DNA of 64,000 nucleotides. Source: CAJCIT01 sp963771305 (GTDB lineage: Bacteria; Acidobacteriota; Terriglobia; Bryobacterales; Bryobacteraceae). Below are positions 9,603-18,633 of this stretch, piece by piece; the stretch's first letter is position 1; the number at the start of each line of letters is the position of its first letter. Below the pieces are notes generated by a model that was given only the letters and a program-made list of their open reading frames with translations, ran no database searches and was not told the origin of the DNA. The stretch spans positions 62,001-126,000 of the forward strand of contig CAVYTS010000025.1 in NCBI GenBank assembly GCA_963771305.1. Direction: 5' to 3'. The position numbers and the translations under genes are program-made.

Positions 9603-10674
9603 CTAACCGAGCGCCGCTGCGACGGCGTTCGCCAGCATCCCGGCGCTATCGTCCGAGCCCAACTCCCAGATCATCACGCCGCCGAGCCCATTGGATACGG
9701 CATAGTTCGCCTTCGCGGTCAGCGACTCTGGATCCTCGTAGCTGATCATGATCCCGGAATCGCCGTTATAGAGCCACGGAGCCTGCGCCTCTTGATCCCA
9801 ACTACGCGTGTAGCCGCCGAGATAGTTGTCCTCGATATCCTGGTATCCGAAACTGCCGGTTGGCACCCCCGGCTTATCCCACGTCCCCAACGCAGGGCCG
9901 GCGTCGGGCTGATAAAGCCCATTATTCGTCGAACCAACTCCCGTCCAGCCGGTGCCGACAAAGCGCACTCCCAGGACAATCTTCTCGGCCGGGACGCCTC
10001 CCCGAGATAGCCCTTGACCGCCGCATCGACACTTCGATCCCCCTTGTGAGTGAACAGCGGTGCGTTGAAATTGGTCACCGTGCTGTGAGCGGTAGTAAAG
10101 TCGTAGGTCTCCAGGTTGATCCAATCGAGCAACGGATGAACCTGCGGAAGCTGCAGATTGGCGATGTTCTTAGCCCCGGCGGGAGCTGCGATCGTCAACA
10201 GATACTCCCGGCCATCCACAACGCCTTGAGCGTCCAACTGGGTCCGCAATGCCTGCAGTAGCGCGGTGAAATTCGAGCTGTCTCCGGACTCAGGGAATTC
10301 CCAATCGATGTCGATGCCGTCGAAGCCATTTTCTGTCATGAACTGCACGCTGGATTGCGCGAACTGCGTGCGGAGCCCATCGTCGTCGGCGACCACCGAG
10401 AAATTTGTCGAGTGACTGGCTCCACCGACCGAAATCAGCACGCCAAGTTGTGGGTACGTTGCTTTCAGCGTGACCAGTTGGGGGAAATTGATCCCATCGT
10501 CCTTCGCATCCAACGAGACGCAGTCGCCCGTCGCCGTCACGTCGGCGAAGGCGTAAATCACATGGCTCAACAGATCGCCCGGAATGTCCGTGACGAAGTA
10601 CTGCTTCGCGCCGATGTCCCCGGCTTCGTAGTAGCCGACTAGCTTATCGTTGCGGTGGAAAGGGTATCGCTCAT
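9603..10674 (-). pseudogene. Glycoside hydrolase family 18 chitinase-like gene, two frameshifts
   Basis: This would hydrolyse chitin-type beta-1,4-GlcNAc polymers. In order: the strand KLVGYYEAG, SHVIYAFADV, the substrate strand LGVLISVGGA, the catalytic DGIDIDWEFPE motif (DxxDxDxE complete), LDWINLETYDF, and in a second frame EKIVLGVRFVGTGW and GLGGVMIWELGSDD. The first break is near 10005, between VKGYLG and GVPAEKIVLG. The second is near the start: the ATG at 10674, behind an AGGAGG site, is out of frame with the catalytic domain, whose own frame has an upstream stop. All catalytic residues survive, so base-calling error is possible. No signal peptide is visible. Confidence 0.75.
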
Positions 10675-10906
10675 AAATCCCTCCTCATCATTTTCACCGA
10701 TCAAACCGCGGCGTTGCTTTCACCGCCACTGGCGCATATTCCTCTTAATCTGTCGTCGATCTGTTGACAGTTTGAACCCGCGGTACTCGGTCACTTTTAG
10801 AAGTGCTGTTCGACCTGCACGGGGAGCTTCCGTTCTGCTGAATCCGAGAGGCCTCGGCGCGGCTTGGCGTGTTCATCCAGATGGGCCCGGCTAACGATGG
10901 TCGCGA

Positions 10907-11518
10907 CTAGTTGACTCGTTCGACAGACGCCCGTTTAGCGGGAACCACCGGAGCCCCAACTGCCAACTGCGGCTTCTCTGGTTTCGTCAGGATGCCTTCA
11001 AGCGCCAGGCGCTTCGCTGTCATACGGATATGAGAGTAATGCTTGAGCATCTGTTTGGAAACGTGGCCGGCAATGTCGCAGATGGTTTCGTCAGCTGCGC
11101 CACTCTCTGCCAGATCGGTGATCAGCGTGTGCCGATTGTCGTGCCACCGCCCAGTAACGTTCGCTTTCTTGCGCACGTTGTTCCACGCGGTCTTGAGGGT
11201 CACTACTGGGCGGGTCGGATCGTTTGGCCAAGGTTTGCCAAACGCGAAAACATACCACTCCGGCCGAATCGTGCCGAATCGCTTGGTGTACCACTTCGAG
11301 TACTCGATCATTGCGTTTAGAAGCTCAGAGTTCAGAGGGATCGTTCTCCCTTCTCCAGCCTCCGTCTTACTGTCGCCGACGGTCAGCACGGCCTTGGACA
11401 AATCCAGTCGTTCCCACTGAAGCCCCCGGATCTCGGCATCACCCATTCCCGCGTTCCGGGCTAACATCAGCGCCGGATAGATCGCCGGCGACCGCGCTGT
11501 CTTGGCGGCTTCCAGCAA
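10907..11518 (-). pseudogene. Tyrosine recombinase (integrase), C-terminal part only
   Basis: About 200 residues of a phage-type integrase catalytic domain. The boxes HDNRHTLITDL (His-x-x-Arg), DIAGHVSKQM (second His) and the nucleophile in KHYSHIRM are present. The first catalytic arginine, expected in a motif like AGMRDAEIRGL, reads AGMGDAEIRGL, so it is Gly. The N-terminal DNA-binding domains are absent and an in-frame stop lies just upstream near 11547, with no start codon of quality. A relic of an integrated element. Confidence 0.75.
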
Positions 11519-12010
11519 TGCGTCCTTCCGTCCGGCTAGTAGGCTTTACCCACTTGCTTGCGAGCTGGGAACTTCAATGTTTCTGACGCCGCAATTGCGC
11601 CCGAGACATCAACAACATTTTCCACGCCAAGTGTTTAAATAGCTGGTCGAACGGGACTATAATTGGGGCAGTACACTTTTAACCTGATCCGGTCGCAGGA
11701 CATCCAGACCGAGATAACACCGACGGGCATTGCCGTGCCCGAATTCAGGGCAGTACCAAATTCGGCGATTCCTTCGAGGCATGCCCCTTAACATCCTTTT
11801 ATTTCATAGACTTACTTTAAAACGCATTCTAAAGCTGAGGAAACGCGGTGAAAATCCAACCCAAAGCGGGCATCAGTTGAGCTTCCTGGTGAGTTTCAAT
11901 TCTTCAACCGATTCTTGCCTACATTCGCTTGAGTGGCGCCGGTAGTTGGCTACCTTGGGCGATGAGCGTGCCGAAATAAAATTGCTGCTGTTAAATTGCA
12001 ATCTCGCGTT
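11519..12010. other. Gene-poor, relatively AT-rich stretch
   Basis: No gene supported. Bases near 11940-12010 probably contain the decayed tail of a paralogue of the next gene (see the direct repeat). Composition is visibly more AT-rich than the flanks, compatible with transferred DNA. Confidence 0.4.
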
Positions 12011-12091
12011 TTCCAAAAAAAAGAATTGCAGGGAATCTCCCCGTTTGCTTCTCCGACGCACACCTGTGTAATAGGGGACTGAGGTGTCTAT
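12011..12091 (+). repeat. Direct repeat copy A (gene tail plus leader)
   Basis: This segment and the one at 12774-12854 share about 80% identity over about 65-80 bp. Read in frame it encodes GISPFASPTHTCVIGD followed by TGA. Some 20 bp later the ATG of the next gene follows. It therefore looks like the 3' tail of one family member joined to the leader of the next. Confidence 0.65.
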
Positions 12092-12100
12092 CCTGTGTCT

Positions 12101-12850
12101 ATGAACAGACCCAAACAAAAACCAATTCGTGAGATCAATCGAGAACAGAATCTGAGGGCGTGTCTATCCGCCGTGGAGTCGATAGACCGGCGTAACGATA
12201 TAGGCTTGCGCGACTTTGTCTTGAATCGGCTATCAATGCCCAGCCGGTGGGGGCCAATAGTTGCTATGGCCCTTCTGGATGGTCGCTGGGAGTCAGCTGA
12301 AGACCCCGTGGCCTACGTCAAGACCGTCGCCCGGCGTAAGGCAAAGCTTTGGCAGCCGGAGTTAGTAGGGCTAAGAGACTTGGATGACAAGGCCTCAACT
12401 CGCCGGACAGTTTGGGCTCAGGACGAACCTAGCGTTTCGTGGGCCATACGGTCGAAGCGGGCCACGAGTAAGCGTCCGACTCTTGGGTTTCGAGACGACT
12501 CATACGAAACGTTTACCGACCCCGACAATTCAACACTGGACCGCAAAATATTCAGATGATGATAGTCGGTTGAGTAATGAATATGTCCGGAACCAAGAAA
12601 TTGACTGGAAGAGCGTAGCGCAAGATTCTGGCATCGACTTCGATGATGAAGAGCTCGCGATTCTCGAATCCGAGCCCGCGGCATACCGAGGGAGGGTGCC
12701 GCGCCTGAATTGCTCTGGGATCCTATACGCGTAGAGCGCGTTTGGCGTCGCATCAACTCAAAGATCGAAAGAAATTCTAAAAAACAATCTCAGGGGATCT
12801 CCCCGTTTGCTTCTTCGATTCACACCTGTGTAGTAGGAGACGTCGAGGTG
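12101..12850 (+). pseudogene. Unknown tandem-family gene, two compensating frameshifts
   Basis: Starts MNRPKQKPIREINREQNLRA. It contains EDPVAYVKTVARRKAKLW (about residues 70-88), reminiscent of sigma-factor-like helices, then a helix-turn-helix-like stretch DWKSVAQDSGIDFDDEELAI, and near the end DPIRVERVWRRINSKIERN followed by the repeat-B tail GISPFASSIHTCVVGD. Reading requires a shift near 12555 and a return near 12690. It is flanked by direct repeats A and B, suggesting one member of a decayed tandem array. DNA binding is only suggested by the helix pattern. I do not recognise the family. Confidence 0.5.
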
Positions 12851-12854
12851 TCCA
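12774..12854 (+). repeat. Direct repeat copy B (gene tail plus leader)
   Basis: Second copy of the repeat described at 12011-12091. Here the tail reads GISPFASSIHTCVVGD, but the TGA equivalent is destroyed by small indels (GACGTCGAGG instead of GACTGAGG). At 12870 an ATG opens MDRPAP and then stops, resembling the MNRP start of the preceding gene, so the next array member seems to have died at its start. Confidence 0.6.
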
Positions 12855-13528
12855 TTCAGCCAGCCAGCGTATGGATCGTCCGGCGCCATAAATCACCGCA
12901 CCATTGTGTGATCAGGGGCTCTGAGTACCATTGGGGGCGCCCTTGTGATGAGTGTGGCAAGCCCAGGGGCCAAGCGGATTGTGCTCACGTCGACCGCGTG
13001 ACTTCCGTATCGCGCTGCAAGGACTGTTGCGGCTGCCTTGAGCACCCTTTTTACCAAAAGTGAGACTTTAACAAGCCTTGAGGCCGGCACCCTAACTGGA
13101 GCGGTCGCCAAACCATCTTCGAGTGGTATCCCTTTCCCTAAATGATCCGTATGCCCGAAGGCGAAATTGTTGCTCCTTGTTCGTGCGAAGATGCCCAGGC
13201 TTTGCAAATGGAGGGCTACATCTTGTCAAGGAAGCGGCGCTCGCCAGTGTGGGAACCGATTGTTGCGCCCCCGCTCATCCGGCAGTTCAACCGGATGAAG
13301 TTCCGTAATCGGATGCCGAGGACGGACGTCAATTTCACGGCACTTCGCGATGGCCAAGAATCGGCGGGCCTTTGATTTCCGAAATCGTGAACCCGGAATA
13401 GCCAGATTCGCGAGAGGTCGGCGCAGGAAACCCAGCCTTCAGATTCAAGCGAAGAGACGACCCTTTTCCTAATTCATTCAGCTTGCGACAGCCTGGAGGG
13501 CACGCGAGCCCACATTCTCAAGCCCATT
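12855..13528. other. Stretch without a convincing gene
   Basis: Continuing from repeat B, an open frame to 13063 contains paired cysteines (CDECGKP, CKDCCGC) that could be a zinc-ribbon remnant. At 13142-13375 a 77-codon frame (MIRMPEGEIVAPCSCEDAQA) is open but lacks a ribosome binding site. I would not call either a gene. Confidence 0.35.
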
Positions 13529-13750
13529 ATGCAAGCAAGCAATCGTCACGACAATCAGTGTCGGCCTCAGAATGAAATGGCTGCGCGCGCCGCGGTGGAA
13601 CGGGGCGCCGGTCGCAGCTTCACTGACACGGAACGGGTGGTGGCACGAGCCAAGCTCGTCGAGCTAGTTGGCATCCTGCGGAGCTGGGACCGAATGACGA
13701 CCGTGTCTAGAAAAGGTAATGTTGTGGTGCTATGCCAGCCAGAACCTTAA
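13529..13750 (+). CDS. Small hypothetical protein upstream of recombinase
   Basis: A 73-codon frame (internal ATG start at 13577 also possible) with a helical core, TDTERVVARAKLVELVGILR. Its 3' end overlaps the start of the serine recombinase gene by 19 bp, which suggests translational coupling. Short helical proteins often precede large serine recombinases in acidobacterial islands, but I do not know a function. Confidence 0.45.
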   Translation: MQASNRHDNQCRPQNEMAARAAVERGAGRSFTDTERVVARAKLVELVGILRSWDRMTTVSRKGNVVVLCQPEP

Positions 13751-14904
13751 CCCTAATGCCGACCTCCAAGGACCGGGCGGCAGCGCAGGCTATCCGGGTC
13801 GTGCTTTACGCCAGGGTGTCCAGCAAGGATCAAGAGCGGGAAGGTTATTCCATTCCTGCACAAGAGCGCTCACTGCGGGATTACGCGCTCGAACGTGGCT
13901 TGGTCATCGTCGAAGAATTCGTAGACGTAGAAACGGCCAAGCGATCGGGCAGAACCGCATTCACAGCGATGCTGGAGTACCTGAAAAAGCATCCGGCGAC
14001 TTGCCGCACGATCTTGGTGGAGAAGACCGATCGGCTGTACCGCAATCTTAAAGATTGGATGACTCTGGATGATCTCGGCACTACAATTTATCTGGTCAAG
14101 GAGGGCCGCGTCATCGGCCCGGGTTCGCGCTCCTCGGACCACCTAGCGCACGGGATCAACGTTTTGATGGCACGGAACTACATCCTCAACCTGGGAGAGG
14201 AAACCCGCAAGGGAATGCTGGAGAAAGCGCGCGCCGGCATATACCCGAGCTTCGCTCCGGTGGGCTATCGGAATGTTGACGGTGCCGACGGTAAGCGCAG
14301 GATCGTTTCAGACCCGGACGCCGCTCCGGTGATCACGGAACTGTTCGAACGATTCTCGACGGGCAATTATTCGCTCAACGGCAAGACGCTGGTGAAGGAG
14401 CTTAATGCCGAAGGCTGCAAATTGCGGTGTCGCAAGCTCTGCAGCAGTGGCGTTCACCAAATTCTCCGAAAGCGGTTGTACACCGGTGATTTTGATTGGA
14501 ACGGCACGACTTACGACGGCACGCACGAACCGCTGGTGACGCGCGAAGTGTGGCAACGGGTCCAGGGACTACTGGACGCCCGCGCCGTTAACAAGACGAG
14601 GAAAGTGAAACACGATTTCGCTTACACCGGGCTGGTCCAGCGCGGCCACTGTGGCTGCCTGATGGTCGGCGAGTTGAAGAAGGGAAAATACGTCTACTTC
14701 CATTGCACGGGAAGCAGGGGCAAATGCCAGGAGCCGTACACGCGCCAGGAAGTCCTCACTCGCGAATTCGCCAATGTCTTGCAGGAACTGGTCATTCCGC
14801 AGCCGATCCTCGAATGGCTCGACGACGCCGTGCTCAACTCCGACCGGACCGAGCAGGCGGCTCGTGCGCAGACTATCAGGACCCTGCAGGCCCGGCACGA
14901 TCAA

Positions 14905-15525
14905 GTGAGAAACCACCGCCTCAAGGCGGTGGCTCTGGTAACGGGCTGTAAGCCCTGTTCCGGCCAGAGGCCGGCAGGATGAGTCCCGCACCAAGCGGGC
15001 TTCAAGAAGTAGATGGACTCAACCATCCACTTTGAAGTCTTCGTCCTGGTCAACATTCTGCTCGGCTATGTATTTTGCGATGACCTCGTCTGTCACGTTG
15101 CCCGAACTACAACAGAAATAGCCGCGGGCCCATAGGTGTCTTCCCCAAAACTGCTTCTTCAGGTGCGGAAACTCCAGCAGCAGGTGGTGCGCCGTTCGGC
15201 CTTTCAGCCACTGCATCAAGCGACTAATCGTCACTTGTGGAGGTAGTGAGATCAGCAGGTGTACATGGTCCTTCGATACGTGCCCCTTCATGATCGACAC
15301 CTCATGTTGGCCGCAGATGTCCCGGATCAGATCGCGAACTCGCGTCGCCACCTCGCCTTGCAGCGCTGGTCTTCGGTACTTGGTGATCCACACCAGGTGC
15401 AGATGGATTTCAAATACAGTGTGCGCGCCACGCCGGTATTCCGTCATCCCCGAAGTTTACCTGGCGCGCACGCGCTGAAAGCCGTCGCCTCAAGGCAAGG
15501 GTTTTAACCCTCCCAGTCGGAGACA
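14905..15525 (-). mobile_element. IS200/IS605-type insertion sequence
   Basis: A 621-bp element encoding only the Y1 transposase, so IS200-like in layout. Terminal inverted repeats are absent, as expected; instead a subterminal hairpin lies near each end. At 14913-14932 the stem is CCACCGCC/GGCGGTGG with loop TCAA; at 15487-15496 there is GCCTCAAGGC, followed by AGGGTT/AACCCT. The boundaries were set by restoring the recombinase frame (CAA joined to ATA). Confidence 0.8.
15019..15447 (-). CDS. tnpA: IS200/IS605 family Y1 transposase
   Basis: A 142-aa HUH single-strand transposase. The metal-binding HUH motif is HVHLLI at residues 61-66; the nucleophilic Tyr is Y126 in EVIAKYIAEQ; the conserved segment RGYFCCSSGNVTDEV precedes it. 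Length is typical. It is intact and lies antisense within the serine recombinase gene. The start GTG or ATG near 15447 gives MTEYRRGAHTVFEIHLHLVW, the usual N-terminus. Confidence 0.95.
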   Translation of the reverse strand: MTEYRRGAHTVFEIHLHLVWITKYRRPALQGEVATRVRDLIRDICGQHEVSIMKGHVSKDHVHLLISLPPQVTISRLMQWLKGRTAHHLLLEFPHLKKQFWGRHLWARGYFCCSSGNVTDEVIAKYIAEQNVDQDEDFKVDG

Positions 15526-16071
15526 ATAAAGGCCCGGATCGAGACGATGTACTCGGACAAACTCGATGGGCGGATCACCCAGGAGTTCTTCGACAAACAG
15601 TCGGCCACCTGGCGGGGCGGGCAAGATGGTCTGCTGCGCAAGATAAATGACATCCGGAATGCCGCGCCCTCTCCCATCGATGAGGCCGTTGACATGCTAC
15701 GTCTGACGAGCCGTGCGAGCGAGCTGTTCCTGCCGCAACCAGCCGCGGAGCAGCGCCGGCTGCTCCAAGTGGTTGTTGAAAAGGCCGCCTGGCGGGACGG
15801 TGCGTTACTGACGACCCTGTTCGAACCGTTTCAAATTCTGCGCCATTCGAACCAGGAAAGTTCTAGAAAAGAAAAGGAAAACGACGGGTCAGGCCGCGAT
15901 TGATTTTATGGAGCCGGCAGACACAAGATAGGCACAATTCGCTGTGCCTATTTTTCAGCAGGAGTTCGATCCAATGTACCCGCACCTTTCGAAGCGGCTC
16001 TCGCTTGTGCCAAGCCTCTCTTGTTCGATGGTTGTCGCACCGCCTGGCGGTCGGCTACAGGCTCGGTGATT

Positions 16072-16473
16072 CTAAGAGCCGGACTCGCTCATCTTGACCA
16101 GTTCCAGGTTTTCAACCCGCTGAAAGTGAGCCTTGTTCCTCGTGAACAGAAGCAGCGAGTGAGCCAGGGCGATACCAGCGATCAAGCTGTCGCCCATTCC
16201 GATTGCCTCGCCTTTCCGGTCGAGCTTGCGCCGAACGTCGGCAGCATGCCGTGCGGCTTCGCGGTCGAGCGGCAGCACATTGAGCGCATCAAGCAACTGG
16301 CGAACGGCATTTCCTCGTTTGTTTTCGTCAGCGCCACTAAGAAGCTCGAAACAAGTAACAGCCGTGGTTTGGAGCTGTTCGGCTTTGATGTAATCCGCGA
16401 TTTGATTCTTCACCGGCTGGACGCCAACGAGGAAGTCGATCAGCACGTCGGTATCAGCAAGAATCACCGCCAA
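16072..16473 (-). CDS. vapC: VapC-type PIN-domain toxin
   Basis: A 133-aa PIN-domain ribonuclease, the toxin half of a type II module. Acidic metal ligands are visible in ILADTDVLIDFL (D7), in CFELLSG (Glu) and in GMGDSLIAGIA (Asp). VapC proteins cut specific RNAs, commonly tRNA; the target here is unknown. The start overlaps the end of the antitoxin gene by 10 bp, the usual coupled arrangement. Length is normal and there is no defect. It lies among mobile elements, consistent with an addiction role. Confidence 0.9.
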   Translation of the reverse strand: MAVILADTDVLIDFLVGVQPVKNQIADYIKAEQLQTTAVTCFELLSGADENKRGNAVRQLLDALNVLPLDREAARHAADVRRKLDRKGEAIGMGDSLIAGIALAHSLLLFTRNKAHFQRVENLELVKMSESGS

Positions 16474-16724
16474 CTCTCCCGGAGTTCCTTTACCGTACGC
16501 CTCAAGTCCTCGCCTTCCTTTTTGGAAAGCGAACCCCCAAGGGACAGCAGGGTTTTGCGGCGCTTTTCCCGCTCGACTTCGCCCCGCAAAAAGCTCTCGA
16601 TCGCTTCGCCGAGGACGCCTGAAAATCCCTTCTGGCCGCGCCGCGATGCCAGCGCGAGCAAAGCACTACGGTGCTCAGGTTTCATTTCTATTGTTGTTCG
16701 CACACTTTTATCGTACATGCACAT
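16464..16724 (-). CDS. vapB: VapB-type antitoxin (ribbon-helix-helix)
   Basis: An 86-aa antitoxin. The N-terminal strand VRTTIEM is followed by two helices (KPEHRSALLALASRRG and GFSGVLGEAIESFLRGEV), fitting a ribbon-helix-helix DNA-binding dimer. The charged C-terminal tail (KKEGEDLRRTVKELRESW) should wrap the toxin. Two ATGs compete (16724 and 16718, MYDKSVRTT); both lie inside the palindromic operator, so repression would also block the start. It is the first gene of the vapBC operon. Confidence 0.85.
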   Translation of the reverse strand: MCMYDKSVRTTIEMKPEHRSALLALASRRGQKGFSGVLGEAIESFLRGEVEREKRRKTLLSLGGSLSKKEGEDLRRTVKELRESWR

Positions 16725-16732
16725 GCATGTAC
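16713..16732 (-). promoter_or_regulatory. Candidate VapBC operator palindrome
   Basis: GTACATG and CATGTAC form perfect 7-bp arms around a 6-bp spacer, overlapping the vapB start codons. Position and symmetry suit autoregulation by a ribbon-helix-helix antitoxin. Seen directly; function inferred. Confidence 0.6.
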
Positions 16733-17226
16733 TCAGGTGTTTAGAGCCATCTGCCTCCGATTAAATGCTGGCGTTTTGACATTGTGGGCTTTGATGAATG
16801 GACCGACACACGTGACAGATGTGAGCAGTCCCTTCATGCCCTTCCTACCAAGAGCGAAACTCATATCAGCTATGGAACATATTCGGGCGTCGCTCTGAAA
16901 GGAATCTTATATTGTAGTGTAAGCCACCAGTCGTTTAAAGTTGCGACGATGGGATGCGTGCCCCATCCGAAGCGGGAGGACAGGGTCGGGATTCTGAAGT
17001 CTCAACCCCCCGACTTCACCCTTTGAGGGGACCATCCTCGCCGTCGCGACGGCGCTGCGGTGGCAAAGTGCCAGAACGATGGCCTTCGTGGAATACGTGA
17101 CCCTCTGGCCGACGAATGCCTAGACCGATTAGCGAAGAAGTTTCCAATCGAACTTTACGCTCCCGCGCTGCCGCTGGTCAGCCCGAAAGTCAGAGAGATG
17201 GCTATCGGCGAGGTGATGGAGGATAA
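16733..17226. other. Intergenic stretch, no gene seen
   Basis: Open frames here are short and lack ribosome binding sites. It holds the divergent promoters for vapBC and the lipoprotein gene, but I cannot point to convincing -35/-10 boxes. Confidence 0.45.
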
Positions 17227-17547
17227 ATGGCCGAGTGTAGGCGCACAACGAACAAAGACAAGTGTCGATCAGTTGTCACGGGACTGCTGGCCGCGAGCCT
17301 TCTTTCTCTGTCGGGTTGCGAAACAGAGTCAAAGCCGTCTGCAAGTGCCACTCTCGTAAACCGTGAAGCAATTCACAAAGCTGTAAATGCGCTAGTTGAA
17401 GCAGCTGATAATCTCGCCAGAAATGTGAGCGATTTGGATACCGAAGACTGGAAAGACGTTGTCCCTGATGTGCAGGCGGCGGCAAGCACCGTCACTGCTG
17501 CTGTGCTTGAACTCAAAAAAGCGCTAGGCTACTCAGACGCCAACTAG
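17227..17547 (+). CDS. Small lipoprotein of unknown function
   Basis: A 106-aa protein. A basic N-terminus, the hydrophobic run SVVTGLLAASLLSLSGC and a lipobox (LSGC, Cys about residue 31) predict signal peptidase II processing and membrane anchoring. The mature part is a predicted helical bundle (AIHKAVNALVEAADNLARNV...VQAAASTVTAAVLELKKAL). A GGAGG lies just before the ATG, though with short spacing. No known family; comparable small helical lipoproteins occur in mobile zones. Confidence 0.65.
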   Translation: MAECRRTTNKDKCRSVVTGLLAASLLSLSGCETESKPSASATLVNREAIHKAVNALVEAADNLARNVSDLDTEDWKDVVPDVQAAASTVTAAVLELKKALGYSDAN

Positions 17548-17627
17548 GAGGGGCGGGACGTTTCTGGCGGCCTAAAACTCTCCTCTTGCCGCTTGAGCTG
17601 TTTACGCAGCGATGCCAAACTGAAGGC

Positions 17628-17798
17628 ATGCGGCGAGACCTGAAGGGTAGGCCTAGGAAACAAAAGCCCAAGGGCCGGTCACTCGAGAAGGCCAAAGAAA
17701 AGCCGCGCAAAGCATCTTTGGAGGCTACCAAGGATCTGAACAGGTCAGTAGAGGGACAGGCCGACTCGAAGGGTGGTATTGTCTTCGGCAAAAACTAG
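17628..17798 (+). CDS. Small basic hypothetical protein (doubtful)
   Basis: A 56-codon frame starting MRRDLKGRPRKQKPKGRSLE, very rich in Lys and Arg, 81 bp downstream of the lipoprotein gene. It could be a nucleic-acid-binding peptide or a chance frame. The ribosome binding site is weak. Confidence 0.3.
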   Translation: MRRDLKGRPRKQKPKGRSLEKAKEKPRKASLEATKDLNRSVEGQADSKGGIVFGKN

Positions 17799-17907
17799 GT
17801 CAGATTGATCTCTTGAGGTGGCGCTGATCAGGTTTCTCAGAGTCGCCGCCAACGGTTGAACCCATTCTGGGATCCGAAGTCCTCGAGATCGCTAGCGATA
17901 ACGAAGA

Positions 17908-17990
17908 GCATTCTATCGGTGGTGCCCGCATGTATAAGTCCCGGCGCGGAGCAGATCAAAGCTTCGTGGCGGGCACTACCGATAGAATGC
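17908..17990. repeat. Long inverted repeat near the end of the IS91-like element
   Basis: Two 22-nt arms (17908-17929 and 17969-17990) beginning GCATTCTATCGGT match at 21 of 22 positions around a 39-nt loop. It lies 260 bp beyond the transposase C-terminus, where the terminus of an IS91-type rolling-circle element might be. It could equally be a small independent element or a transcription terminator. Confidence 0.6.
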
Positions 17991-18250
17991 GTTGAACTGA
18001 GCCGGAGGGTGAGGTATGGGGATTGAATGGCACTGCGTTTGACTGGCGTCGCGGAAAAGCGCGTGTCGAGGAGAGACCTCGCGGTGGAAATGGTCACCGT
18101 GCCACCGGGGAGGGTGACCGTCGCAGGGTTGCCAGCCGGAGCCAGTGTTTTCTGCGCGCCAAAACGACGGTTTCGGACAGGGGTCTGTTGTCTCCCTGAC
18201 GAGGGGTAACGAGGTGGGCCATGGCTTGGTGGACAGTGTGCTCATGTCGG

Positions 18251-18578
18251 TCATGAAGTGTCTGCGATCAAGGGCTTCGGCAAACAGGCAAGTGCCTGGG
18301 GCGTGAGTATTTCTATAAAGAGCAACTGGCCGGCCTTGCAGATCGGGCAGCGGCGAGGCTCCTGCTGGCCAGTCTTTGTGTTGGGCTCGGTGGCGGTTTG
18401 CCGGGCAGGCAGCAAGCCGCGGCACAGCGCCAGCTTTTCCTTGCGTTTACGATTGGCCAGAAAGCCGAAGTGCCGGATACGAACAAAGCCGGAGGGGAGC
18501 ACGTGGAGGAGAAAACGCCGAATGAACTCCACCGCATCCAGCGTCATCGTTTTGTTCTGGTTCCGGTCGGCGTAATCC
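18251..18578 (-). pseudogene. IS91-like transposase, C-terminal part
   Basis: Reads KDYADRNQNKTMTLDAVEFI, then RRFLLHVLPSGFVRIRHFGF and LANRKRKEKLALCRGLL, the conserved C-terminal block of IS91 family transposases, and ends naturally with a Cys-pair tail (PRRCPICKAG). It continues the gene whose N-terminal part lies at 22060 and beyond; the two are separated by the RIT element. Joining 18578 to 22060 recreates VTFAW-KDYADRN in frame. Confidence 0.9.
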
Positions 18579-18585
18579 TTCCATG
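18579..18585. repeat. 7-bp core repeat at left edge of RIT element
   Basis: TTCCATG occurs here and again at 22053-22059, exactly at the two edges of the three-recombinase element. The uninterrupted transposase would contain one copy. This is the signature of tyrosine-recombinase strand exchange at a short overlap, or of target duplication. Confidence 0.75.
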
Positions 18586-18610
18586 ATATGGGGAATCCTC
18601 CATATCATGG
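18581..18610. repeat. 30-bp palindrome at left RIT end
   Basis: CCATGATATGG and CCATATCATGG are perfect 11-bp arms around GGAATCCT. The palindrome overlaps the core TTCCATG and abuts the left 25-bp repeat. No matching copy is seen at the right end, so the element is asymmetric; it may be a recombinase binding site or part of an earlier junction. Confidence 0.65.
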
Positions 18611-18633
18611 AATATGTCGGATGCAGGAATATG
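18609..18633 (+). repeat. RIT left terminal inverted repeat
   Basis: 25 bp beginning GGAATATGTCGG, identical to the reverse complement of 22032-22056. Probably a recombinase binding site. Confidence 0.9.

Larger units (their letters stand above)
13732..15903 (+). pseudogene. Large serine recombinase gene interrupted by an IS200/IS605 element
   Basis: The N-terminal resolvase domain has VLYARVSSKDQ, with the nucleophilic Ser at about residue 30, and the arginine motif EKTDRLYRNL. A recombinase domain (FAPVGYRNVDG...LRKRLYTGDFDWNGTTY) and a zinc-ribbon domain (HCGCLMV...HCTGSRGKC) follow. After LQARHDQ (14904) the gene is cut by a 0.62-kb insertion and resumes at 15526 with IKARIETMYSDKLDGRITQEFF, the usual coiled-coil tail. 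Removing 14905-15525 rejoins the frame exactly. Such enzymes integrate and excise islands or phages. The catalytic part could still be made as a 416-aa truncated protein. Start alternatives are 13732 and 13756. Confidence 0.85.

Noticed and set aside
9558..10261. Plus-strand frames opposite the GH18 gene
   Set aside because: Antisense of the chitinase-like catalytic domain; no independent support.
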